Shown here piece after piece: positions 7,297 to 14,890 of a DNA stretch of 24,995 bases. How positions within the stretch are numbered: position 1 is the first letter of the stretch; every line of letters starts with the position of its first letter. This DNA is from Lachnospiraceae bacterium (lineage in GTDB: Bacteria > Bacillota > Clostridia > Lachnospirales > Lachnospiraceae): assembly GCA_021204285.1 (NCBI GenBank), contig JAJPZP010000065.1, positions 1 to 24,995 of the forward strand, written 5' to 3'. Below the pieces are notes generated by a model. That model searched no databases and was not told where the DNA came from. It was given only the letters and a program-made list of their open reading frames with translations. Made by a program: the position numbers and the translations under genes.

Positions 7297-7351
7297 GCGC
7301 CCCCGTTTTCGCGAAAAACGAAGCGGGGGCACTTTCCATACTCTGGAAAGT
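7297..7351 (+). repeat. Two tandem hairpins in the 188-nt gap before the membrane-anchored NEAT-like gene
   Basis: First hairpin: GCCCCCG (7299-7305) with CGGGGGC (7324-7330), enclosing the self-complementary TTTTCGCGAAAA. Second hairpin: ACTTTCC (7331-7337) with GGAAAGT (7345-7351), followed by caggctttt. The first starts 12 nt after the stop and may act as a partial terminator or an mRNA 3' end barrier, but the T run is poor. I see no clear promoter or second riboswitch in the remainder (7352-7475). Confidence 0.5.
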
Positions 7352-7475
7352 CAGGCTTTTAAAGCGGCTGCGAGTTTCCTCATCTGACGAGGAGAGGGGT
7401 GCGCAGCGCGAAAGAAAGCAGATCCTTCCTTATTACCTGTGCCGTCGTTTGAAGGATGGTGGAATGGAGATTGTC

Positions 7476-8018
7476 ATGACAAAGAGAAATTTTATATGGA
7501 TTCTGACAGCAGCATTTGCCATCCTTCTGGTGTGGACGCCGCTTACCGTCCGCGCGGAGGCGCCGGAAGCGGCCTGGATCGAGATGGAGGACGGTGAATA
7601 TGCGATCGATGTGGCGATGGAGGGTGGCAGCGGAAAGGTGACGATCAGCTCTCCGGCGATTCTGATCGTCGAGGACGGACGCGCCTACGCGCGCATTGAG
7701 TGGAGCAGTACCCATTATGACTATATGAAGGTCGGTGATGAGACCTATTATCCGATCAATGAAGATGGGGGTTATTCCACCTTCGAGATTCCGATCACGG
7801 TGTTCAATGAGGCGATGACGGTGATCGGCGATACAACGGCGATGAGTATGCCGCACGAGGTCGAATATACGCTCGTTTTTGAATCTGACTCGATCACTTC
7901 CAGGAGCCAGACGCCGCAGGCGGCAGCACAGAGGGTCGTCTATATGGCGATCGCGATCATCGCGGTCTGCGCGGTGGTTTCTATTATTAAGAAGAGAAGA
8001 GGGTATTCCGCAAAATGA
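7476..8018 (+). CDS. Secreted, C-terminally membrane-anchored NEAT-like protein
   Basis: This 180-residue protein has a Sec signal peptide (residues 1 to about 28, VWTPLTVRAEA), a beta-rich domain about residues 35-145, and a C-terminal transmembrane helix (VVYMAIAIIAVCAVVSII) followed by the basic tail KKRRGYSAK. Such tails hold proteins in the membrane with the domain outside. The domain shows DGEYAIDVAM, SPAILIVEDGRAYARIEW, YDYMKVGDETY, FEIPITVFNEAM and MPHEVEYTLVF. This strand order and the Tyr-rich spots recall NEAT heme-binding domains; a database profile search is needed. ATG 7476 follows GGAG at 7466-7469, and ATG 7464 (with AAGGA upstream) is an equally possible start. Its TGA overlaps the next start (ATGA at 8015), coupling it to the binding lipoprotein. 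Confidence 0.8.
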   Translation: MTKRNFIWILTAAFAILLVWTPLTVRAEAPEAAWIEMEDGEYAIDVAMEGGSGKVTISSPAILIVEDGRAYARIEWSSTHYDYMKVGDETYYPINEDGGYSTFEIPITVFNEAMTVIGDTTAMSMPHEVEYTLVFESDSITSRSQTPQAAAQRVVYMAIAIIAVCAVVSIIKKRRGYSAK

Positions 8019-9166
8019 GAAAGAGATGGATGGCAGCGGTTCTCCTGCTGACTGCGGCACTTGCGCTGGCGCTTACAGCCTGCGGCTCGTCTGCGGAAAC
8101 GTCTTCGGCCGCGCGGGATACCGATATCAGCGAAGAGCTGGTTTATACGGAGAGTATGGAACTCTCCTGTGCGGAAGAATTTTCCGTGGATTACTATGAA
8201 AATGGTTTCGCGCTGATCACGATCGCGGACAGTGCCCGCTATCTGCTCGTCCCGGAGGGGGAGAGCGCTCCGGAAGATCTCGACGGGGAAATCGTGATTT
8301 TACAGCAGCCGATGGAAAATATATATCTTGTGGCTTCGGCCGTGATGGATATGTTCGTCTCCATGGACGCGCTGGACGCGATTCGCTTCAGCGGCACACA
8401 GGCGGATGGCTGGTACATCGAGGAGGCGAAGACCGCGATGGAAAATGGGGATATTCTCTATGCGGGCAAATATTCCGCACCGGATTATGAGCAGATTCTT
8501 GCGGAGAACTGCGGCCTTGCGATCGAGAATACGATGATCTATCACGCGCCGGAGGTAGAAGAGCAGCTGGAGAAATTCGGCATTCCGGTGCTTGTCGACT
8601 ATTCGAGCTATGAGGCGGAGCCGCTTGGTCGGACCGAGTGGGTAAAACTCTACGGTCTGCTGGTCGGCGAGGAAGAGGCCGCGGAAGAGGCCTTCGCGGC
8701 GGAGATCGACGAGTTCGCGACCGTGGCGGATGCGGAGCAGACGGGGCTGACAGTTGCCTTCTTCTACATTACGACGAACGGAGAGGCGAATGTCCGGCAA
8801 TCCAGCGACTATCTGCCGAAGATGATCGAGCTGGCGGGCGGCACCTATATTTTCGAAGATCTCGGCGACGAGGATACGGCCTCCTCGACCGTGACGATGA
8901 CGATGGAGGAGTTCTACGCGGGGGCGAAGGACGCTGACTATATTATCTATAACAGCACGATCGACGGGGAGCTCACGTCGGTCGATGAGCTGCTGGGCAA
9001 GAGCTCGCTTCTCGGCAATTTCAGTGCCGTACAGAGCGGAAATGTTTACTGCACGTCGAAGAATCTTTACCAGTCTTCAATGGAGCTTGGTACGATTACC
9101 GCGGATATCCACCGGATGCTGACCGGGGAGGATGAGGAACTTACTTACCTGTATAAACTGGAGTAA
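8015..9166 (+). CDS. ABC importer substrate-binding lipoprotein (BtuF/FecB/FhuD-like)
   Basis: This 383-residue lipoprotein has lipobox LTAC at Cys23. The two-lobed class III binding-protein features are visible: VDYYENGFALITIADSARYLLVPEG, a central DGWYIEEAKTAMENGDILYAGKYSAPDYEQIL with AENCGLAIENTMIYHAPEVEEQLEKFGIPVLVDYSSYE, then WVKLYGLLVG, SSDYLPKMIELAGGTYIFED and MEEFYAGAKDADYIIYN. This matches the BtuF/FhuD family, which delivers corrinoids, heme or ferric siderophores to FecCD permeases. Permease and ATPase genes follow directly. B12-riboswitch control favours a corrinoid, cobalt complex or related tetrapyrrole as ligand, but the exact ligand cannot be read from sequence. Confidence 0.9.
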   Translation: MRKRWMAAVLLLTAALALALTACGSSAETSSAARDTDISEELVYTESMELSCAEEFSVDYYENGFALITIADSARYLLVPEGESAPEDLDGEIVILQQPMENIYLVASAVMDMFVSMDALDAIRFSGTQADGWYIEEAKTAMENGDILYAGKYSAPDYEQILAENCGLAIENTMIYHAPEVEEQLEKFGIPVLVDYSSYEAEPLGRTEWVKLYGLLVGEEEAAEEAFAAEIDEFATVADAEQTGLTVAFFYITTNGEANVRQSSDYLPKMIELAGGTYIFEDLGDEDTASSTVTMTMEEFYAGAKDADYIIYNSTIDGELTSVDELLGKSSLLGNFSAVQSGNVYCTSKNLYQSSMELGTITADIHRMLTGEDEELTYLYKLE

Positions 9167-9170
9167 AGGG

Positions 9171-10181
9171 ATGAAGAATAGAAGATACTGTCTCGCATTT
9201 CTTATACTGGCCGCATTGCTGCTCGTGCTTCTGGCGGTGAACGTCTGCATCGGCAGCGTGGGGATCCCCTTCGCGGAGGTGCTGCGCATTCTGACCGGGC
9301 ATGGCGCAGATGTGACCTATGCTGATATTGTCATGCAGATCCGGCTGCCGCGTGCACTGGCAGCGGCGATCCTCGGTGGAGCGTTGGCGCTGTCAGGTTA
9401 TCTTCTGCAGACCTTTTTCCATAACCCGATTGCGGGACCCTATATTCTCGGTATTTCGTCGGGGGCAAAGCTGGTCGTCGCGCTCGTGATGGTTTTTGCC
9501 CTGGGACAGGCGGTTGTTGTGAACTCAGGAGTGATGATTATCGCGGCATTTATCGGCTCCATGATTTCGATGGGTTTTGTGATTCTGATGTCGCGCTATA
9601 TGGAGCAGATGTCGATGCTGATCGTGAGCGGCGTCATGATCGGTTATATCTGTTCGGCGATCACGGAATTTGTTGTAACCTTTGCAGATGATGCGAATAT
9701 CGTGAATCTGCACAGCTGGTCACAGGGAAGCTTCTCCGGTATTTCCTGGAACAATGTGGCCGTGATGTCGGTCGTCACTTTCCTTGCATTTGCCGTAGTG
9801 TTTCTGATGTCGAAGCCGATTATGGCATATCAGATGGGCGAGTCCTACGCGAAAAATATGGGGCTTAACATCCCACTGTTCCGCGTGCTGCTGGTGCTGC
9901 TTTCCAGCATTTTGTCAGCCTGTGTGACCGCGTTTGCGGGTCCGGTTTCCTTCGTCGGCATTGCGGTGCCGCATCTGGTGAAAAGCCTTTTTAAGAGCTC
10001 GAAGCCGCTGCTTCTGATTCCTGCGTGCTTTCTCGGTGGCGCTTCCTTCTGTCTGTTCTGCGACCTGCTCGCACGGACGCTGTTTGCGCCGACAGAGCTC
10101 TCGATCAGTACGGTAACCGCGGTTTTCGGCGCGCCGGTTGTGATCTATATCATGGTAAGGCGCAGAAAGGAGCGGACGTAA
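9171..10181 (+). CDS. FecCD/BtuC-family ABC permease
   Basis: This 336-residue multi-spanning membrane protein fits the FecCD family (usually about 330 residues and ten helices). Landmarks are IRLPRALAAAILGGALALSGYLLQTFFHNPIAGPYILGISSGA near the N-terminus, LHSWSQGSFSGISW in the middle, and the cytoplasmic coupling region FAGPVSFVGIAVPHLVKSLF near the C-terminus, which contacts the ATPase. It transports the ligand passed on by the lipoprotein encoded 4 nt upstream. ATG 9171 follows GGAG at 9160-9163; an in-frame ATG at 9132 lies inside the upstream gene and would add residues before the first helix. Confidence 0.94.
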   Translation: MKNRRYCLAFLILAALLLVLLAVNVCIGSVGIPFAEVLRILTGHGADVTYADIVMQIRLPRALAAAILGGALALSGYLLQTFFHNPIAGPYILGISSGAKLVVALVMVFALGQAVVVNSGVMIIAAFIGSMISMGFVILMSRYMEQMSMLIVSGVMIGYICSAITEFVVTFADDANIVNLHSWSQGSFSGISWNNVAVMSVVTFLAFAVVFLMSKPIMAYQMGESYAKNMGLNIPLFRVLLVLLSSILSACVTAFAGPVSFVGIAVPHLVKSLFKSSKPLLLIPACFLGGASFCLFCDLLARTLFAPTELSISTVTAVFGAPVVIYIMVRRRKERT

Positions 10182-10185
10182 GCGG

Positions 10186-11400
10186 ATGAGTATTGAGAAC
10201 TTATCGGAGGTTTCGTCCGATTTTGGCAAAGATGCAGAAGAAAGAGCAGCGCAGGTTGTTCCCGGCGGAAACGCGTACCCGTCGTGCGAAACACGTGAAG
10301 AAACGGATATGCTGTACTTTCGGACAGAAGGACTGACAGTCGGCTACAACGGCGTCCCGCTGATCCGGGACATCGAGCTCTCGATGAAGCGTGGAGAGAT
10401 CCTGACACTGATCGGGCCGAACGGGGCCGGAAAGACTACGATATTAAAAAATATCATAAGACAGCTCGAACCGATCGGCGGGACGGTGTTCCTCGACGGG
10501 AGGAAGCTTCCGGAACTCTCCGGGCACGAGCTCTCGACGCAGATGTCGGTTGTGCTGACCGAGCGGGTGAAGCCGGAACTCATGAGCTGTGAGGATGTCG
10601 TAGCCACCGGACGCTATCCCTATACCGGGAGGTTCGGCGTGCTCTCGGAGGAGGATCACCGCATCGTGCGGGAGTCGATGGAACTTGTCCATATTTCGGA
10701 GCTTAAGGAACGCGATTTTTCCGAGACGAGCGACGGGCAGAAGCAGCGCGTCATGCTGGCGCGGGCGCTCTGCCCGCAGCCGGATATTCTTGTGCTCGAC
10801 GAGCCGACTTCCTTTCTCGATATCCGCTACAAGCTGGAGTTCCTCGCGATCATTCAGGAAATGTCGCGGAAGAGAGGCCTTTCGGTTATCATGTCGCTGC
10901 ATGAGCTTGATCTGGCGGGACGGATTTCGGATAAGCTGGCCTGTATCCGTGGAGATAAGGTGGACCGCTTCGGCACGCCGGAGGAGATCTTTACGGAGGG
11001 CTATATCCAGGAACTTTACCAGATGACAGTCGGTTCCTATGATGAGCGGACCGGCAATCTGGAGCTGACGCCCGTGAAGGGGGATCCGGAGGTCTTCGTG
11101 ATCGCCGGGAACGACCACGGCACGGACTGTTACCGCAGCCTGCAGCGGCGCGGCATTCCCTTTGCGACGGGCATCCTCTGGGAGAATGATCTCGATTTCC
11201 CGACGGCGCATGCGCTGGCGGCAGAGCTGGTCAGCGTGCCGGCGTTTCACGAAATCTCCACAGAAGAGCTGAGACGCGCGAAGGAGATTATGGATCGCTG
11301 TGGGCACGTGATCTGTACCCTGGATGAGAATGCGTATCTGCCGGATGCGCTGCAGGAGCTGATCGCCTACGCAGAGAGTAAAAAATATATTGAGATATAA
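10186..11400 (+). CDS. ABC importer ATPase (FepC/BtuD-like) with an unusual C-terminal domain
   Basis: This 404-residue protein is about 150 longer than typical FepC/BtuD subunits (about 250). The ABC core runs from about residue 43 to 270, with Walker [10 protein letters not shown] (77-85), a signature reading TSDGQ (181-185, where SGGQ or SGGE is usual), Walker B ILVLDEP (201-207) and the H-loop histidine in SLHE (239). Residues 300-404 form an extra soluble domain ([40 protein letters not shown], then a helical end) that I cannot assign. The first 42 residues before the core are also extra. ATG 10186 has AGGAGCGG upstream, 4 nt after the permease stop; ATG 10309 would give a conventional N-terminus but has a weak ribosome site. 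It powers import with the preceding permease. Confidence 0.9.
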   Translation: MSIENLSEVSSDFGKDAEERAAQVVPGGNAYPSCETREETDMLYFRTEGLTVGYNGVPLIRDIELSMKRGEILTLIGPNGAGKTTILKNIIRQLEPIGGTVFLDGRKLPELSGHELSTQMSVVLTERVKPELMSCEDVVATGRYPYTGRFGVLSEEDHRIVRESMELVHISELKERDFSETSDGQKQRVMLARALCPQPDILVLDEPTSFLDIRYKLEFLAIIQEMSRKRGLSVIMSLHELDLAGRISDKLACIRGDKVDRFGTPEEIFTEGYIQELYQMTVGSYDERTGNLELTPVKGDPEVFVIAGNDHGTDCYRSLQRRGIPFATGILWENDLDFPTAHALAAELVSVPAFHEISTEELRRAKEIMDRCGHVICTLDENAYLPDALQELIAYAESKKYIEI

Positions 11401-11413
11401 GGAGAGTGTACAC

Positions 11414-12112
11414 ATGGCAGGAAAAATCTATGGTATCGGGGTGGGACCGGGAGACCCGGAGCTTCTGACTCTGAAGGCAAAGAAGATACTGGACGCGGCG
11501 GACGTGATCGCCGTCCCGGTCAAGGAGGCGGGCGAGTACAGTACGGCGCTGGAGATCATCCGCCCGGTCGTTGATCTGGATGGAAAGGAGATCGTCGAGG
11601 TTGTCTTCCGCATGCTGCGGGACGAGGAGGAGCGCAGGAAATGTCGTGCCGCGGCCTGCGAGCAACTGGCGGACCTGCTGCGCGGCGGCAAGGATATCGC
11701 GATGATTACCCTTGGAGATGTATCGGTCTACAGTACCTATATGTATGTAAATAACTACCTTGCAGAAGCCGGATTTGAGACGGAGATCATCCCCGGCATT
11801 CCGTCCTTCTGCAGCGGGGCAGCGAAGGCGCAGCTCGCGCTTATGGAGGGCAACGAAGGCCTGGCGATCGTGCCTTCGGCGAAGGAAAACCTGCTTGTGG
11901 ACGCCGCGCTCGATCATTTTGAAAATATTGTCGTCATGAAGGCCGGCGGCAGCATTGAGAAACTGATCGGAAAGCTGAAAGCACGCGATATTCCGCTTTC
12001 TGCGGCGACCGTCTTAAGCTGCATCGGCATGGAAAATGAATATATCGGACCGCTTGATCCGAAGCGTGAGTACAGTTATTTCACCACGGTTATCATCAAG
12101 AAGGGGGAGTAG
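11414..12112 (+). CDS. cbiL: Cobalt-factor II (precorrin-2) C20-methyltransferase
   Basis: This 232-residue tetrapyrrole methylase transfers a methyl group from S-adenosylmethionine to C20 of cobalt-sirohydrochlorin (cobalt-factor II), the first ring methylation after cobalt insertion. The N-terminal SAM loop [18 protein letters not shown] (residues 9-26), [18 protein letters not shown] and [11 protein letters not shown] match the CbiL/CobI group. The anaerobic name is preferred because cbiK lies in the same block. ATG 11414 follows GGAG at 11401-11404; the in-frame ATG at 11390 lies inside the ATPase gene. It begins 13 nt after the importer ATPase. Confidence 0.93.
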   Translation: MAGKIYGIGVGPGDPELLTLKAKKILDAADVIAVPVKEAGEYSTALEIIRPVVDLDGKEIVEVVFRMLRDEEERRKCRAAACEQLADLLRGGKDIAMITLGDVSVYSTYMYVNNYLAEAGFETEIIPGIPSFCSGAAKAQLALMEGNEGLAIVPSAKENLLVDAALDHFENIVVMKAGGSIEKLIGKLKARDIPLSAATVLSCIGMENEYIGPLDPKREYSYFTTVIIKKGE

Positions 12113-12118
12113 AAAGTC

Positions 12119-12874
12119 ATGGTATCATTTATCGGAGCGGGGCCGGGCGATCCGGAGCTCCTGACGATCAAGGGAAAGAAGATTATCGACAGCGCGGATG
12201 TGATCATCTACGCCGGCTCACTTGTCAATCCGCAGGTGCTCGCGGACGCAAAGGAGGGCGCTGTCATATATAACAGCGCGACGATGAACTTAGACGAGGT
12301 GATCGACGTCATGAAGGAGGCAGAGGAGAAGGGTCTCAAGGTGGCGCGTGTGCACACCGGTGATCCGGCGATCTATGGCGCGCACCGGGAGCAGATGGAC
12401 CGGCTCGACGAGCTGGGCATCGACTATGAGGTGATTCCGGGTGTGAGTTCCTTCCTTGCGACCGCGGCGGTGCTGAAAAAGGAGTATACGCTGCCGGGCG
12501 TCAGCCAGACGGTCATTCTGACCCGGATGGAGGGCAGAACGCCGATGCCGCCGAAAGAGAAGCTGCTCGACCTCGCGCAGCACAACGCGACGATGATCAT
12601 TTTCCTGAGCGTCGGCATGCTGGACGAAATGTCGGCGATTCTGCGTCAGGCCTATCGCGATACCACACCGGTGGCGGTCGTCTACAAGGCGACCTGGGAA
12701 GATCAGAAGATCGTGTACGGCGATCTCACGAATATCGCGGAGCGCGTGCGTGAGGCGGGCATCCGCAAGACCGCTCTCACAGTCGTGGGTGATTTCCTTG
12801 GGGATGAGTATGAGCTCTCGAAGCTCTATGACAAGACTTTTACTACAGAATTCCGAAAAGGAGTGACGGACTGA
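12119..12874 (+). CDS. cbiF: Cobalt-precorrin-4 C11-methyltransferase
   Basis: This 251-residue SAM-dependent methylase methylates C11 of cobalt-precorrin-4. Motifs are the N-terminal [18 protein letters not shown] (residues 6-23), YAGSLVNPQVL, HTGDPAIYGAHREQ (79-92), the long conserved PGVSSFLATAAVLKKEYTLP, and LTRMEGRTPMPPKEKL. These are characteristic of the CbiF/CobM subgroup. Length is typical. It starts 6 nt after cbiL and its TGA shares an A with the hemA ATG at 12874, so all three are probably co-translated. Confidence 0.95.
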   Translation: MVSFIGAGPGDPELLTIKGKKIIDSADVIIYAGSLVNPQVLADAKEGAVIYNSATMNLDEVIDVMKEAEEKGLKVARVHTGDPAIYGAHREQMDRLDELGIDYEVIPGVSSFLATAAVLKKEYTLPGVSQTVILTRMEGRTPMPPKEKLLDLAQHNATMIIFLSVGMLDEMSAILRQAYRDTTPVAVVYKATWEDQKIVYGDLTNIAERVREAGIRKTALTVVGDFLGDEYELSKLYDKTFTTEFRKGVTD

Positions 12875-14055
12875 TGGGTATCACACTGATCAGCATCAGC
12901 CATCAGGCGGCGCCGCTCTCCATCCGGGAGATGTTCGCATTTCCGGAGGAGCAGCAGGGCGAACTGATGAAGCAGATGATCGGGAAGGGCATTGCGGATG
13001 AATGCGTGATCATCAGCACCTGCAACCGGACCGAAGTCTATACATATTCAGAATGTGCGGACAGTAATTTTGCCGAAATGCAGGAACTGCTGCTTGCCTT
13101 TGCAAACGCGGAGAATGTGGAACACATGGGCGATTATATTCGCCTTTACAGTGGGACAAAAGCAATTCGTCACCTGTTCCGCGTGACCGCAGGACTGGAC
13201 TCGATGGTGATGGGAGAGGACCAGATTCTCGGTCAGGTGAAACGCGCGCACGAGTTCGCGCATGAGACGGGAAGCTGCGGCGTGTATCTGAATACGCTGT
13301 TCCGCTATGCGGTGACGGCAGCGAAGAAGGTGAAGACGGAGACAGACCTCTCCCGCACGACGGTGTCGACGGCGACGATGGCGATCAAAGCGGCGGAGCA
13401 GACCTTCGGCTCCCTGCACGGGAAAAAGGTCATGCTGATCGGCGCCTCCGGTAAGATCGGCAGCACGGTGCTCAAGAATCTGCAGTGCATCGAGGGCGCG
13501 AGTGTGTACATCACTGCCCGGAATATGGGTCAGGCAACAGCGGATCCACACCATAAGATCAGTTATCAGATGATGGATTATGAGAAGCGCTATGAGCTTG
13601 TGGATGAGATGGACGTGATTGTCAGCGCGACAACAAGCCCTCACTATACGCTCACTTATGATAAGCTGGCGAAATGTCTCGTGACGGAAAAGCCGCGGGT
13701 CTTTGTCGATCTGGCGGTGCCGATTGATATCGATGCGCGAGTGGAAAAGCTGCCCGGTGTAAAGCGCTACGATATCGACGACTTCCGTGAGCTGGCAGCC
13801 GTAAATAATGAGAAGAAACAGCATGAGGCGTTCGAGGCGGAGCAGATGCTCGAGGAATCGCGCAAGGATTTCGAGCGCTGGATGATCTTCCAGCAGGGGC
13901 TGCCGAAGATTGCGAAGACGAAGGAATGGATGCTGCGCGAGGCGGAGAAGAAGGGCTTCGAGCGGGCGATCGACAAGATGTTCTACCGGTTGAGGGACAA
14001 CTCTGAGCCGGAGGAGCTGCAGGCTTTCCTTGAACATCTGGGGAGCGCGGAGTGA
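12874..14055 (+). CDS. hemA: Glutamyl-tRNA reductase
   Basis: This 393-residue enzyme reduces glutamyl-tRNA(Glu) to glutamate-1-semialdehyde, the first committed step of the C5 route to 5-aminolevulinate. The catalytic cysteine is in ISTCNRTEVY (Cys50). MGEDQILGQVKRAH (112-125) is the conserved catalytic-domain segment. The NADPH-binding domain has GASGKIGS (190-197), a slight variant of the usual glycine loop. The C-terminal helical dimerisation domain is present. HemL and HemB, needed next, are not in this window. It is embedded between two corrin methyltransferase genes, so its level rises when B12 is scarce and precursor supply follows corrin demand. Confidence 0.95.
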   Translation: MGITLISISHQAAPLSIREMFAFPEEQQGELMKQMIGKGIADECVIISTCNRTEVYTYSECADSNFAEMQELLLAFANAENVEHMGDYIRLYSGTKAIRHLFRVTAGLDSMVMGEDQILGQVKRAHEFAHETGSCGVYLNTLFRYAVTAAKKVKTETDLSRTTVSTATMAIKAAEQTFGSLHGKKVMLIGASGKIGSTVLKNLQCIEGASVYITARNMGQATADPHHKISYQMMDYEKRYELVDEMDVIVSATTSPHYTLTYDKLAKCLVTEKPRVFVDLAVPIDIDARVEKLPGVKRYDIDDFRELAAVNNEKKQHEAFEAEQMLEESRKDFERWMIFQQGLPKIAKTKEWMLREAEKKGFERAIDKMFYRLRDNSEPEELQAFLEHLGSAE

Positions 14056-14129
14056 AGGGCTGTATTTTGGATGTGATAAAAAGCATGTGGCGGGAAATGT
14101 AGAAAAGACAGGAAGGACAGGAAATTTTT

Positions 14130-14867
14130 ATGGGGAAATTATACGTGGTTGGCTTCGGCCCGGGCGGGAAGGAGCACATGACGCAGAAGGCGATCGACGT
14201 GATCACAAAGGCGGATGTCGTGACCGGTTACACCACTTACGTCAGGATTCTGAAGGAATATTTTCCGGATAAAACCTATATTGCGACGCCGATGATGCAG
14301 GAAGTGAAGCGCTGTGAGATGGCGGTTGAGGAGGTGATGAAAGACCAGACGGTCGTGATGGTCTCCAGCGGCGACAGCGGGATCTACGGCATGGCCGGCA
14401 TCATTTATCAGGTGGCGGATGAGAAGCAGGCCGATATCGAGATCGAGACCGTGCCGGGCGTGACCGCGGCCAGCGCGGCGGCCTCTGTTCTGGGTGCACC
14501 GCTGATGCACGACTTCGCGGTGATTTCCTTAAGCGACCTGATGACGCCGCTCGAACTCATCATGAAACGCGTGGATTGTGCAGGCCAGGGAGATCTGATC
14601 GTCTGCCTCTACAATCCGAAGAGTAAAAAGCGAACGGGTTATGTGGAGCAGGCCGCGGATATTCTGATGAAATACCGCTCTGCTGAGACGCCGGTCGGCA
14701 TCGTGCGGAATGCGGGCAGGAACGATGAATCTTCCTGCATCACGACGCTCGGAGAGCTGAAAAATGCAGAAATTGACATGTTCAGCGTCGTCATTATCGG
14801 AAATTCCCAGACCTACACAAAGAACGGGAGAATGATCACGCCGAGGGGCTACGCAGTGAAGCAGTGA
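14130..14867 (+). CDS. cbiH: Cobalt-precorrin-3 (precorrin-3B) C17-methyltransferase
   Basis: This 245-residue tetrapyrrole methylase carries out C17 methylation with ring contraction in the anaerobic corrin pathway. SAM motif GFGPGGKEHMTQKAI (residues 8-22), GYTTYVRIL, VVMVSSGDSGIYGMAG (75-90), PGVTAASAAASVLGAPLMHDFAVISLSDLMTP and LYNPKSKKR are diagnostic of CbiH/CobJ. Length matches CbiH alone, so it is not fused to a CbiG domain. GACAGGAAGGACAGGAAA lies upstream of ATG 14130. The 74-nt gap after hemA shows no clear signal. Confidence 0.95.
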   Translation: MGKLYVVGFGPGGKEHMTQKAIDVITKADVVTGYTTYVRILKEYFPDKTYIATPMMQEVKRCEMAVEEVMKDQTVVMVSSGDSGIYGMAGIIYQVADEKQADIEIETVPGVTAASAAASVLGAPLMHDFAVISLSDLMTPLELIMKRVDCAGQGDLIVCLYNPKSKKRTGYVEQAADILMKYRSAETPVGIVRNAGRNDESSCITTLGELKNAEIDMFSVVIIGNSQTYTKNGRMITPRGYAVKQ

Positions 14868-14890
14868 GCCGCGTGGCGCAGGGAGGAATT

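Noticed and set aside
7352..7475. Search for a second riboswitch or promoter before the membrane-anchored NEAT-like gene
   Set aside because: No B12 box, no aptamer core blocks and no paired -35/-10 boxes found.
10309..10344. ATG 10309 as the start of the importer ATPase
   Set aside because: It would give a conventional N-terminus but has a weak ribosome site and leaves a 127-nt gap, while ATG 10186 has AGGAGCGG and sits 4 nt after the permease. Kept as an alternative only.
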